A stretch of DNA of 64,000 bases from Ailurus styani (taxonomy: Eukaryota; Chordata; Mammalia; Carnivora; Ailuridae), in the NCBI GenBank assembly GCA_002007465.1, contig LNAC01000753.1, forward strand, positions 313,213-377,212, read 5' to 3'. The stretch's first letter is position 1, and the number at the start of each line of letters is the position of its first letter. Under the pieces are notes generated by a model, which did not search any database, was not told the origin of the DNA, and saw only the letters and a program-made list of their open reading frames with translations. Below, in pieces: positions 23,744 through 35,075 of this stretch. The translations under genes and the position numbers were made by a program.

Positions 23744-23794
23744 CCAAAGGGTACGGATGTCACCCAAAGGGTATGGATGTCACCCAAAGGGTCT
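23744..23794. repeat. 20-bp tandem repeat, about 2.5 copies
   Basis: CCAAAGGGTAYGGATGTCAC occurs at 23744-23763 and 23764-23783, differing at one base, with a partial third copy from 23784. Confidence 0.9.
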
Positions 23795-24016
23795 AGGGAA
23801 ACCTCCGGGGGCATGGGAACTGTTCCTAGAAATGCTTTCAAGGTGTGAGGTCAACACACTATTCTAGAAAAGCCCGGGAGGTCTTCTCTCATTCAATTTC
23901 AGAAAATTACAATCTTACACTAATATTTCATTTCAAAGGCTGCTTTGCCTACTCACATTCTTTATCTCATTTAATCATAATGGGAAAGTTGGGGAGAAGG
24001 TGAGCTGCTGCAGGGG

Positions 24017-24180
24017 GCTCAGGCTTTGCAGACAAATTCAGATTCCTGCTCTGGAGCTCACAGCAATAGGAAATCGTGTTTTCCACCCACCGCGATGTTG
24101 CAAGAATTAAATGAGATAATGTGCATGATGACAATGATGTTGCTAAGGTCTGACACACAGTAGGTTCTCGATAAAAAGTG
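24017..24180 (+). repeat. MIR fragment
   Basis: Forward MIR order: 'TTCAGATTCCTGCTCTGGAG', then 'AAGAATTAAATGAGATAATG' and 'GACACACAGTAGGTTCTCGATAAA'. Confidence 0.75.
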
Positions 24181-25315
24181 AGGCACAAGAAATCACCTGA
24201 GTTATCCAAGACCCCATAGTTACTGAAAACCAGTCACAAGCTTTCTGTCCACTGCAGACCTGCAGAGTCTGTGGGATTTAGGAATGGCCATCAAGCTGTG
24301 CCAACTTCACAGAATTCATTCCAAGTGGTGCTTGTAGACGGCCTCTACTGCACACTGAGGCACACTGGGGTCTGAGAAATTAACACTCTCTCGACATAGG
24401 TTTTTTTTTTTTTATTGCTGTATTCCAAAGAGCCTGTTGACCTGCTAATTTACTCTCTGTAGGCCAAAGATTCATGTGCCCATTGTGTTCAAAACAAGAA
24501 AGAACTAGATGCAAATCCAGGTTCTAGAACTTTATAAATGATCCATCTCTCTAATTCTCAGTGGCATTATCCAGAATGCTAGCCTCCGAGAGGTTCAGAG
24601 CAAGTGTCCCTAAACACAGCAGACACTCAGATACAGAAGTCTCATCAGAACACCTTGAGGATGTGGTGGACCAGATGTAGGAAGTGCCGGAAGGAACGCA
24701 CTAGAAAGTTGGCTGGCTTATGTGGTTGCGACAAACGGCCAAGTTCATCTGAGTCAAATCAAGCAGGACATGCAAACTCACTTTCATTCCTGTGTACACA
24801 AGCTTAGGCAATAGTACTAGAACGCTGAGGCTTACCAGCAAAACCAATGAACTGGGAGTGCCAGGAATTCTTAACTTTTTAAGTAATTTTCCTAGTGGGT
24901 CTTACCAAAGGTTTCTAACCCATCTTCTTCCAAAAAGGTCTGGGTAACTTAACACAAAAGACCTAAGGAGCAACACAAAGGAGTTGGGACACGGAGACTG
25001 AGGAAATGCGGAAGCAAGATGCTGTGGTCGACTTGAATTTCAACTCTGAGCTTCCCAGGGACAGAAGTAAAAGGAGTAATAGGAACAAGAACTAGGGTGT
25101 AATGAGCATCCGTCACGAGCCAGAAAAAATGGGTGCAAGGAACCTGTCCAAGGCAAAACGGCACGTGATCGAGTCAGCGTCTCCAATAAGCCCAGAACCA
25201 ACGGCTACCCTTCAACGGACTGCATTTTCAGCTCCCAGCCGAATTTCTGGGGCAAAATCCTAAATCGGTCATGAAAGTCATGGATCTGAGAAACAGACTG
25301 CGGTGGATGACACAG
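24181..25315. other. unannotated sequence upstream of the CpG island
   Basis: A T-run lies at 24401-24413. No gene or repeat was recognised with confidence. Confidence 0.3.
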
Positions 25316-25319
25316 GGCT

Positions 25320-25720
25320 GTGCTTCTCGGCTCCTCCTCCCGCGGCAGCTGGAGGAAAAGGGCCCGCCCCTCGGGGCCGCTGGGCGTGACCCTGTGATAC
25401 CCTCCGGCCAATCGGATGCCCGCAACCACGAGGCAAGGGGCGGGGCTTGTCCGGGTTGCGCCTGTACGTGTCCTCTCAGGACACAGCCCGGGAGCCACCG
25501 CGCCATTGGGCTCCTGGCACTTCCACCTGGCCATCTGGAAGCTGAGACGCCCCAGGCCCCAGCCAGCAGTATGGCGGGACGCGTGAGTGCGGCCGTCCTG
25601 GACCGGCCGGCCAACGAGCCGTCACTGCCCTGCAGGGACACACGTGAGCCCTGGACGCGGACCCAGCGGCAGCCACACCGCCCCAGTCCCACGGGCCGTC
25701 GGGGTCATAAATCATTCCTG
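25320..25720 (+). promoter_or_regulatory. CpG island, candidate promoter and first exon
   Basis: By eye about 36 CpG dinucleotides occur in roughly 390 bp of GC-rich sequence, against a CpG-poor surround. It holds CCAAT (25408-25412), an inverted CCAAT as ATTGG (25505-25509), and a GC box GGGGCGGGGC (about 25436-25445); no TATA box is seen. At 25571 an ATG with A at -3 and G at +4 reads Met-Ala-Gly-Arg and then meets GTGAGT at 25583, a near-consensus splice donor. A second donor-like GTGAGC follows at 25644. CCAAT plus GC box without TATA is typical of housekeeping promoters. No downstream exon was identified, so the gene, if any, is unknown; a non-coding transcript is equally possible. Confidence 0.6.
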
Positions 25721-26044
25721 TTTAGGCCCCCACTCGGCAACAGATGACAGACAAGGATGTGGACCGAAATAATACAGGAAATCCTCGATGACGGCTGACA
25801 GAAAACAGGAAGCGATTTTCCATGGCTGTTGCCCATAAAAACCGTGGGAGCACGACATGGAAGGGCAGTCCAGTCACAGGAGTCTACGTGGGGCAAAACC
25901 CCTACCGTCCACGCGGTCGGGCCCAACAGCCCCACTTTACACATTCTGCATGCCCTCGAGTCAACATAAAAAAGGATTTGGGAGAGCCGGGTAGCAGCAG
26001 GGCTGAAAGAGTTTCTGAGCTTTCGGAAGCCATCTCTGATAAAG

Positions 26045-26365
26045 CCGATTTATTCATTTAACGAGTTTGTTTGTGAGTGCTTACTATAGGCCAGGTCCTT
26101 CGCTAGCTAGTAGAGATGGAGAGGTGACTGGGATGGTCAGGGCCTGTCCTCGAGAATATCGCATGGTATTCCTGCTGAGTACACGCTGTGCGCTGGGACT
26201 GTGGGCACATCTACGGCCCCCCTAAGGCTCAGCTCTTGTCTGAAGAATGAGGACAGCAGTGGATGGTCACCATGCGGGATTTCTTGCTATAATGCCTGAT
26301 GCATACCACGTATTCAGTTACATTACTATTGTTATTAGTACTGCTATTAATACTGCAGTCCTGAA
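26045..26365. repeat. ancient MIR/L2-class repeat pieces
   Basis: 'AGTGCTTACTATAGGCCAGG' (26077-26096) resembles the common 'GCACTTACTATGTGCCAGG' motif of ancient repeats. 'GTCTGAAGAATGAGGACAG' to 'TTACATTACTATTGTTATTA' (26237-26338) reads as a forward MIR 3' part. Boundaries are unclear. Confidence 0.5.
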
Positions 26366-26450
26366 ATGAATACAATATCCCTTTGCTGTGATATGGAAGG
26401 TGGGCTGGAAAAGTCTTCAGTGGGAGGAAGTGAGGAGGGACTTTAAGAAT

Positions 26451-26654
26451 TTTTTTTTTAAGATTTTACTTATTTGACAGAGAGAGAGAGAGAGAGAGAG
26501 ATCACAAGTAGGCAGAGAGGCAGGCAGAGAGAGAGGAGGAAGCAGGCTCCCCACTTGAGCAGAGAGCTGGATGCGGGGCTCGATCCCAGGACCCTGAGAT
26601 CATGACCTGAGCCAAAGGCAGAGGCTTTAACCCACTGAGCCACCCAGGTGCCCC
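26451..26654 (-). mobile_element. CAN-SINE 7 (mustelid type), nested
   Basis: Reverse-orientation full copy: T-run, AAGATTTTACTTATTTGAC, GA tract, CAAGTAGGCAGAGAGG and terminal GAGCCACCCAGGTGCCCC. AAGAAT occurs on both sides (26445-26450 and 26655-26660), and these bases lie in the tail of the older CAN-SINE 8. Confidence 0.93.
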
Positions 26655-26660
26655 AAGAAT

Positions 26661-26687
26661 ATTTTTTAAAAATATATTTATTTATTT

Positions 26688-26722
<35 letters not shown>

Positions 26723-26877
26723 TGAGCACAAGCAGGGGGTGCTGCAGGCAGAGGGAGGGGGAGAAGCAGGGTCCCTACTGAGCAGTCAGCCCAATGAAGG
26801 GCCTCGATCCCAGGACTCTGGGATCATGACCCAAGCCAAAGACAGATGCTTAACCAACTGAGCCACCCAGGTGCTCC
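26661..26877 (-). mobile_element. CAN-SINE 8 (older), host of SINE 7
   Basis: Reverse-orientation copy with ATATTTATTTATTTGACAG, a long GA tract and GAGCCACCCAGGTGCTCC. Its duplications AGGAGGGACTTT lie at 26433-26444 and 26878-26889, outside both SINEs, which shows that SINE 8 came first and SINE 7 then entered its tail. Confidence 0.93.
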
Positions 26878-26892
26878 AGGAGGGACTTTTAG

Positions 26893-27999
26893 ATGACGGT
26901 GGTCATCCTGGAGAAAAGAGATGAAGGTCTGACCAGTGAACAGAGGCTTAGGACACTGGCCCAGAAGACAGGGAAGAAGCACCTGGGTGGGCGGCTCCTA
27001 GAAACAGAACATACCCCAAGGGTTGGGACTTCAGCCTCCCCCTCCTCCAAAACTCTTGGTAGTCATTCTGGGTCAAAAGTCAGGAATGGAAGGCATGTCT
27101 GCCAACTCCTCCTGGGAATAAACTGGCAAACAGGCCTTGGCCAAAGGCTTCAGAAAGCTGGCACACCCCCAGGATTCTGGTTCCCCAAAGGCATCTTGGT
27201 CTGCAAGGTCCCTGATGAAAAAGGAATGAAGGGAACGGGAAAAGCACTGTGGCCAGAGCCGACATGCCTGCAGGTGGTGGGGAGGCTCTGCGTTTCCGTC
27301 CTGGAGCTGACCAATATTCGCCTGGCCCTGCTCCGCATGAGACATCCAATTCCCAGTCTTCATATGTTCAGTGGTGCAGCCCACCCCATCAGAACCAAGA
27401 TGGCCCTGGGCGATCTGGCACACCCTGAGGCCACGGCATGCCCCACCACTCCCTGCGGACTTGGTGTATGGTCCTTAGGCTGGCCACAGCAGCATGGAGC
27501 CCGAGGGCCACATGCTCAGCAAAGTGACCGTCCCTTTCCCACTGGGGAAAGTCTGGCCCACGTGGTCCCAAGTTAGACTACAGTTTCAAATGTCTTCTTC
27601 AGACCCGGCTGAAATGCAAAACAGGGATGCCAATAAAGAAACAAAATAATTCAGTGAACTTCTCTTGCTGATCCCCTCCCCCAAGTCTCACAATGAATAT
27701 CTCCTTTCTTACCCTCCTAAAAACTCAAGGGAGCGCTCAACATCTCGAGAGAAGCCAGTGGAAGGCCTTGGCATCAATGTGCAAATACAAGTTATGCGCA
27801 TTGGACGCTTCTGTGGAGGCAGAAGCAACCAGTAGGAGAAGAGAAGACGGTTCCCTGCGTAAATAAAACATCACATCGGCAGCAGCCAAAAGCGCAGGGG
27901 GGCTGGTGCTCCGCCTGCCTGGACTGGGGGAGCTCGCGCGTTCACAGACGAGTGAGACAGCGTGCTTCGGATAAAGCTCTCTTTCAACCCCGGCTTTCT
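26893..27999. other. unannotated sequence with a 227-residue ORF
   Basis: The longest single plus-strand ORF (26893-27576) begins three bases after the SINE 8 target duplication and runs in mixed composition. It shows no signal peptide, repeat or known domain, and minus-strand ORFs of 116 and 89 residues overlap it. I do not call it a gene. Confidence 0.3.
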
Positions 28000-28170
28000 G
28001 TCCCATGGGAAGGCAGTGTCAGCACCCTCGGCAGACACACGGGGTCGGCCCCTTCACCCACTTCGGCGCAGGATGCGAGAACACACGCACGCCGGGCATC
28101 CGCGCGCCAGGGGCTGGGGCACCTCGCAGAACCGCCGCCTCCGAGGCTGGCTCTCTGTGTGGCTGCTTGC
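28000..28170. other. CpG-rich patch
   Basis: CpG is locally frequent (for example CATCCGCGCGCCAGG at about 28098-28112). Length is too short to call an island, and no core promoter motif was found. Confidence 0.4.
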
Positions 28171-28869
28171 TCGCAGCTCTGTTTGGACACGAACAAAGCC
28201 GTCAGACAGCATTCTTCCCACCAACCTGGAGGCTGACGGTACCAAATTTTGATGTGCGTGAGGACGGCAAAACGCAAGAGCTCCGGAGGGAGAGTCAACC
28301 GGACTTGGTTCCCCTGGAGGGAGAGATGGTGGGAAGCCTTCCCATAGGCCAGGCCAGCTGCCGGCCGCTTCTGCTCTCCTGTGCAGAGGGGGTGATCTCT
28401 GGCTGAAAATACTCTCCAGCGCACCCACCGGCTCAGGAGGCAAAGTCTGGGAGGGTCACTGGAGGCCTTAGCCTTTCGTTTTTCCAAAACAAAAGTTCCT
28501 GGCTTCCTACCTTAGTGACCCCATCTCTAGAGCAGGCAGCATGTGTTAGCGACGGCCTCAAGCCCCTCTCTACAATCCCTCGGCAGATCCACTGTGTGCT
28601 GAAGAAACACATGGGCCTCTGGCCAGGCCCTTATCCGTCCCCAGAGCAACCCCCAAATGCCACCATCACCCTGCCCCACCTCCTGGGTAGTCCTGAAGGC
28701 TCACCATTTTACCTCTCTCAGCTACAAACACTTTCAGTGGCCCTGCAGCCAGGCTCCACTCTACCCGCCCAGCTTCTTTCTCACTGACCACCCCCCCCCC
28801 AAGCTGCCCAATTCCGGGCCTGTTCCAGCAGGTTCTCGCAGTCCCCTGACTTGGCTCATGATTCGTTTT

Positions 28870-29460
28870 CAATTTAGGCGCCATTTACATCCAGCGAAAT
28901 TCACTCTAGTGTGCAGCTCTGTGAGTTGGGGCCATTGCACACATTCGTGACCCACCGCCACGAGCAAGATAGAGAGCATTTGTGTCACCCACAGAATCCC
29001 CCTGTGAACCTTAACTTGGCCCTCCCCCTGGGCACCTCCTGATCAGCCTTCTGTCTCTGTATCTTTGCCTTTCTAGAACATGACATTGAGTGACATCATA
29101 CAGTCAGTGGCCTTCTGGGTACTACCACCGCTCTTCCTTAACAATGGTACCACAGCTCACCCACCCGTCCTCCAGCTGAGGGGCAGCCAAGTCGTTTCCA
29201 GTGTGGGGCAAGTACGAATGAAGCCATCGTGAATTCTGTGAGCACATACATTTCCACTTCCCTTGGAGAACTCTCTATGCGGGATGGCTGGGTGGGCTTC
29301 GGAGCACGTGCTGACCTTTATAAGAGACTGCTCATCCATTTTCCAAACTGGTTGCCCCGTTTTGCCTTCCCACCAACAACATGAGAATTCCAGTTGCTCT
29401 GTAGCCTTGCCAGTACTTGGTATTACCATTTTGGTTTTTTATGAAGTCTACACAGGCGTA
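28870..29460 (-). mobile_element. very old L1 fragment, antisense
   Basis: Reverse-strand L1 landmarks appear in order: 'CCATTTACATCCAGCGAAATTC', 'GAGCAAGATAGAGAGCATTT', 'TGACATCATACAGTCAGTGG', 'ATGAAGCCATCGTGAATTC', 'CTTCCCACCAACAACATGAG' and 'CCTTGCCAGTACTTGGTATT'. They match the antisense of the L1 ORF2 end and 3' region. Divergence is high. Confidence 0.75.
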
Positions 29461-29485
29461 CATGACATGATGCAGCTTTTCTATT

Positions 29486-29650
29486 CCCTGTCATGACACT
29501 TACTCTGTGCCAGGCTCCACGCTCTGTGGCTCACACCCACCTTGGTCAATGCTCATTCCAACTCTGCACAGGAACTTCTTGTATTTTCTGTGCTTTTACA
29601 TGCAGAACTTAAGGTGGCACTTGATCTAGGGTCACATGATTACAAAGTTC
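29486..29650 (-). repeat. MIR fragment
   Basis: 'ACACTTACTCTGTGCCAGGC' followed by 'GGAACTTCTTGTATTTTCTG' and 'GATCTAGGGTCACATGATTA' fits reverse MIR. Confidence 0.7.
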
Positions 29651-29689
29651 ATAGGCTTAAATAAGCTCTCTCCTAGGATGACCTTATTT

Positions 29690-29870
29690 ATGCCTTCACG
29701 GATTCCCTGCCAGCTTCTGGGTTCTGGCTCAAATTTTACCTCCTGTGTGACAGTTTCTCCAAATCATAACATAACGCAGCCCAGTCTGACCTTGCCCTCT
29801 ATTGTACTTGATCGATTCCCTAACTATTGCACTTATCTCCAGTGAGAGAACCAAAGTATTCTTCAAATAA
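29690..29870 (+). repeat. L2 3'-end fragment
   Basis: 'GGCTCAAATTTTACCTCCTG', 'GACAGTTTCTCCAAATC' and 'CTATTGCACTTATC' follow the order of the LINE-2 3' end. Confidence 0.65.
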
Positions 29871-32335
29871 CTCCTGTTTCTTGTCTCCCAAACAGGAATG
29901 TTCAGTGTCCTGAGGCCAATAGGACTGCTTTTCAACCTCTATGTCTCAGGCACTGATTGAAATGGGTCCGAACATGTAGGAAGTGTCTGGAAACTTAGGA
30001 AGGAGGTGTGCTGTAAAAAACAGACAACACCGCTTGTGTGTCTCCACGTTCCCATAGTGCTTTACACAGCCACGACCGGCAGGCCGCATTCTGCCCTCCC
30101 CTGGAGACCAGAGAGTTAAGGTAGCTTAGGTTCAGAAGCTATGAAAGGTTACGGGTCAAGGTAAAGTACATCTCCCCACCTCCACAAAACTTACCATAAA
30201 CAGATCCATGACAAGTGAGAATAAAACATCCAGGGTCTGGGAAACAGGGCGAAAATCATTGGTGACATCGTGAAAGAAGAATGAGTTTTAGGAAACAAAC
30301 ATTGAAGGCAAAAGAAACACAAGATGGAGCCTCTTGAGTTAATTAACCAATTAACATTCTAGCAGGGACAAGGAAACTTCTTAGGATGACAATGCAAACT
30401 TGAGCTAAAGCCAGAAGAGATCCTAAACTAACACAGCAGGCCTCAGCCATGTAAGTGGAAGCTGCTGGAAAGTAGCCACACCTGGAGGCCCATCAGCAGA
30501 CTCAGCCAGCTCCTCACCGGCCTGACCCCACCGTGTTCCTTTCCCCACCAGATTCAGGAGCCCGGTCTTTGCTATAAATCCACCTCTGTCTCCCCGCTGC
30601 TCCCTCCCCCTTCCCCAACCCCAGCCCCCTGTCATCCCCACACCACCCAGAGGCGAGACCTACATGCTGTCTGGTCAGCATCTCAAACCAATGACCCCAC
30701 ATCTTAGAGAACTAAAGCCTTGTCTTCACCCACAGAAAGTTCCCGGTCACCTTTGCCTCCTCCCTCCCCGCACCCCAACCTTTGTGTCCCAAGGGCCCTA
30801 CCCCAGTGCGGCTCACACGACTCTGGCCACCCACAGAGCCAGGGAGCCCAAGCTTGTGGCATGAATGCCACGGTGTCTCCCGACCTGACTCTCAACGCTT
30901 CCCTCTTCCCTCCACGTGTAAGCCACGGAGGAATCTGCCCTTTTGAAGCACCACTTCATCCTCTGCTCAGAGCCCGAGAGCAAACTCTGTGGCCACTGGT
31001 GTTTCGCCTCTTAGAACCCTCAGGGCCTTCTCTTGATCTGGCCCCTGATCTACGCTCTCTTGGTCAGCACTCTGTCCTCTGGGAGACTGGGCGATTCTCA
31101 ACCTTTTGTGACTTCCTCTGTCTGTGCTCTTCACTTGGGAATCCAGTCTAGGGTCTATAATCACTCTTTCTCTTGAAAACGGTCTTCAGATCACAAAAGC
31201 GTCAGACCCACCAAAGCCTGGCTCTGCCCATCGGACTGTGCTGGGAGAGTCCTGCCTGGTTGCCACCAGGCCCAGGGACAAGACCCCGTGCGGCCATACA
31301 CCCTACTCTTGTACCCCCATCGTAACACGTGGGGTGGGGGGACCTTAATGACTTATCCCCACACATTCCAATTCCTGATCCGTTTTTGAAGTTCCTGGAA
31401 TAAGCTAACGTGTCTTTTTCTTAAACATGTGAGTTAATGGCCGCTCTTTAAAAGCCCCTGTTGAGTTGTATGCCACTTACTGGTTCAGGGACAGCCCAGC
31501 TAAAGCACTGACTGGGAGTGAGAGGTGGGCTCTGACGAGGAAGGCAGGGGGGCGCCGCTCTCCCACCGGGCAGAGGCAGCGGGCCCAACCGCAGAGACCA
31601 GACAGAGACTCTGGACAGAGACCAGAGGCAGCAGGAGAGGGAGACAGAGACAGTCAGAGCTCAGCATGCACGGCTTCGAGAATCCTCAGGCAGAAATGAG
31701 AGGATACTCACCCCACCCAGATGTGGGGGAAAGTGACACTCCTTGACAGGAGGGGACCCACGAATCCAGGAAACTGCCTGGAAGCCAGCCACAGGCTCCA
31801 CACCGAAACTCAAGTACTTTAAAAGTGAGTGGAGAGCCAGCCCTACCTGGAAGGGCCCTGACGTTTGGAAAAGAAAGCCCCAAACCCGGACTCCACCCAG
31901 CCCAGTCTCTGAGTCCGAATTTCCCCATTTTATAAAGACACCATCCATATACAAAATAAGGTCACATTCCGAGGTAATGGGGGTCCAGATTCATCGTATC
32001 TTTTTTGAGGGGACGCCTCTAATCCCACTTCTTCCCCAGAGATTTCACAGCGGGGGCAGTACATAAAAAGACCCAGATACCTCTCACTCAGCTGCTGATT
32101 TCCCCACTGACTGTAGCTATCTGTTCACATTCCCCCTGACTCAAGACCATTCCCCAAAAAGGCCGGCAAGCATCGGCTCTGTACCACGAAGGGAGAGCTG
32201 GTGCAGAGGTCAGCGAGCTAAAGGCCTGTGGTCCTGCTCTAGGAAGAGCTCATCCGCTGTGGAGAAAAACTCACCCACCGTGTGACTAAGGGCCCACATC
32301 TTGATTCGAAGCACAGGCAGCTTGATTTCTAACAG
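29871..32335. other. unannotated sequence
   Basis: About 2.5 kb with no recognised gene or confident repeat. Pyrimidine-rich blocks at 30570-30640 and 30740-30780 give Pro/Ser-rich ORFs on both strands. Confidence 0.3.
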
Positions 32336-32625
32336 GGCTGAACGGTGAAATATTTAAAACGTACAAAATATACATTCCCGCACACAACGGGGTAAGTTCT
32401 TCGCATAACAGCTCAACAGACACTCTGATTATGCAAGCTCTTTTCAAAAAGTGTCGAGCCTCCAAGAAGCTAATCTGATGGAGACTTATTATGCTCTCCA
32501 AATAATGGGTGAAAAAAGAAACCATTTCTGAGTCTTTATGAGATAGACGCCCAGGCAGACAGGCCCACACAATCAATCCGCACAGAAGTTGGTAAGACGC
32601 CTGGACACCAGTAGCTTTTACGAAC
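32336..32625. other. AT-rich repeat-free block, candidate conserved element
   Basis: It has low CpG, several ATTA/ATTATG cores and no transposon motif, and it sits between GC-rich flanks. A minus-strand ORF of 120 residues spans it without a recognised domain. Conservation is untested. Confidence 0.25.
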
Positions 32626-33800
32626 GTATCAATTCCACCAGACTCCACTGAAGGCAGGAGAGGGGGTGTTCAGGGCCGCCGGCTGGAGCCTCCCCCCCCG
32701 CCCCCTGGGGCCCCGCGGCCTCCTGCGGGCTGCTGGCGTGCCAGGAGGGCTGGGGGAGCAGAACAATGGCTGTGATCCATCTCGTGGGAGCAGGGAGCAG
32801 GGCCACGGCCAGACGGGCTGAGCTCACTGAGTCTGACAAAAGGAACTTTTCACAACCGAGACCTTTGGGGTTGCAGTAATGAAAAGACAGCAGGGGTGCG
32901 GGACCGGGAGGGCACTTTGGGGACTGGTGATTGGCGAATTGAGAAGGCGTCCTCAGCCAAAACAGGACGCTCTCTGCAAAGTATTTTCCGAAAGGACTGG
33001 GTAAATGAACACCGAGGTCACTGCAACAAACTGGTCTTGACGTAGAGAGCATCACAGGGATGTTTTCTCTAAGACACGAAGGCGTGCTTATTGTGACGTT
33101 AGGAAAAAGAAAGATGGCTCGATCTTTAAAGTGTTAAGGGATGAGCCCTCATGAATTGCTCTTTAGGGAGCTTGTCAAATCTGACTACAGAAATACTCCC
33201 CTACATAAGAAAACTAGAACTGGCGATTGGCGAGGATCTACCTCGCATCCCGGGCGTGGCACTGAGCATATCTGTTTTCATTATCTGTTTTCATTTGACC
33301 TCCTTGAAATGTACTCAGAGACTGACTGCGCTGGAGTCAGGTCGCCAAGTATTAAATTCTACCCACAGTGGTGAACAAGCAAACCGAAGGCGCGTGGAGA
33401 TGGGAGTGATTTCTCTGTCCCAAGCCAGAGTCACGCACAAGGCAGTGAAACGGGTAACAGGGTAAGAAGGCGAAGCCTGGGAATGCGAACCAAGGTGGGC
33501 AATGCACCATCCGGGTGGGGTGCCTGGGAGCCGGGGACCGGCGCTGCAGGGAGATGTGGGGGAGGGGCAGGCAGAAGGGGACCGTGCCCCCGAAGATGAG
33601 TGATTTAGGAGAAGCATGTGACAATGATGCTCGTCTGGTCACACTTACCCAAAACACGAGTATGTGTTCGAAACCAGATTAGATTGGCGAGCTCCTTCCC
33701 TCTCCCCAAGTCTTTCCCCTTATTCCTTCCTGTCTATGCACTAGCCCAGCAGTTTCAACCAGAAGAAGTAAATTGGATGTAGAGACCCAGTACACAATTC
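32626..33800. other. unannotated sequence with a C-rich tract
   Basis: C-rich CCTCCCCCCCCGCCCCCTGG at about 32690-32709 may form an i-motif or, on the other strand, a quadruplex. No gene recognised. Confidence 0.3.
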
Positions 33801-33807
33801 ATGTGTT

Positions 33808-33870
33808 TGTATATATACTATAGATTTATACACACACACACATGCATACACATCCATATATACGTAACAA
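33808..33870. repeat. TA/CA-rich simple repeat
   Basis: Alternating purine-pyrimidine sequence: ATATATACTATAG, then TACACACACACACATGCATACACA and ATATATACG. It has Z-DNA and slippage potential. Confidence 0.85.
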
Positions 33871-34924
33871 GTTTTAAACAATACTACCTACTTTACTATA
33901 TGGGGCGTGCTCCGGTATCTTCTATTTAAGTTTTCTTTGAAAAACTGATGCCACCCTCCTAAAGTAGTTTCATGATCTGCTTTATGGGTTGTAACTTAAA
34001 ATCTGAAAAACCTTGCCCTGGCCTTGACAGGAGTCCTGTTCAAGATTCCGGCCTGGTGCCAGGTACACTTACGGGCCACAGGTTCAAGCCTGAGTCCAAG
34101 AAGTAAAAGGGAGACCCGCAGCCCAGACCCTCTGAGGGCCTTCTTTTTGTTCACCTGCAGCTGAGAACACAGACGCAGTCCTGGGGCTGTGCTGTCCTTC
34201 CTCACGCCTGCGCGGCAGGAGCAGGGCCGAGGAGGAAAGGGACCCCAGGAGAAGGCAATCCTGAGTGGAGCAGAGAACCAGAACTCCTCCTTCTCCCAGA
34301 GCCACACCAGGCAGGATGGGTGGTCAGGGTCTCAGTGCTTTATTAAGGAAACACAGGCCCTGCACTACCTGTCTAGCATCTGAGGGCTCCGAGGGCAGCT
34401 TCCGTTTCTGGCTGGGCCATGCCCACTGGCCTCCTGGAGGCACCTAGATGGACAAGCCCCACCTTTCTCACCACCCTTGCCTGGACCTAACCATGCAGCC
34501 CTGCACCTGAACAGAAACAGAGCAGGAGCTGCAAGCAGAAGGCTCTACTGGAACCCATCCTCCAGCGTCCTGCCTCCCAGAGGCTGCAGGGACATGAGGA
34601 ATGGGGAGGGAGAGGAAGGCCACAGGGACCAACCACCCAGGGCTCTGGCCAGATCACGATGCTGCCAAAGCTACCAAATCTGATCCAAGAGGCCACACAG
34701 AACTCAGGTAGTAGAACTGAAATGGAAAAGAGGTGAATGACATCACACAAAAGCACAAAACACGCCTGCACTCCTGCGGCATCCATCCCGGCCCTAAGAG
34801 TTGCAACCCGCCCCCCCCCCCAACTGGGGGTTCTGTGAGTCGCTCTGGGACTACAAAGCTAGATTCCTCAGGAGGAAAGGCAAAGACGGGTTCCTGGGCG
34901 CTCCGAAGACAGGCAGCAGGCGTC
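33871..34924. other. unannotated sequence
   Basis: No gene or confident repeat. A C-run of 11 occurs at 34810-34820. Confidence 0.3.
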
Positions 34925-35075
34925 CATCCCAAAAACTCAACCAGAGGCGAGCGGCAGAGGCCCCATTGGAAGGCCAAGCCCCTGGATGGGAAGACGGCCG
35001 TTCTCGCGCCTCCTGCCATCTTGGAAGGCTGAGGAGAGGGCGGTACGTGCTCTTCCGGAAGGCCCGGCACCGCAG
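34925..35075 (-). promoter_or_regulatory. candidate minus-strand start region (YY1, ETS and CCAAT motifs)
   Basis: Read on the minus strand, an ETS-type TTCCGGAAGAG (35049-35059) lies about 35 bp upstream of CCAAGATGGCAGGAGG, a YY1-type site overlapping an ATG (codon at 35019-35017) with A at -3 and G at +4. A CCAAT box follows at 34965-34969. The region is CpG-rich. From this ATG an open frame of about 121 codons (Met-Ala-Gly-Gly-Ala-Arg start) continues to 34654. YY1 sites over the start codon occur in many mammalian promoters. The frame has no known domain, so only the regulatory motif cluster is supported. Confidence 0.35.

Noticed and set aside
26893..27576. Plus-strand ORF of 227 residues
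   Set aside because: It starts just after a SINE target duplication, has no recognised domain and is overlapped by several minus-strand ORFs.
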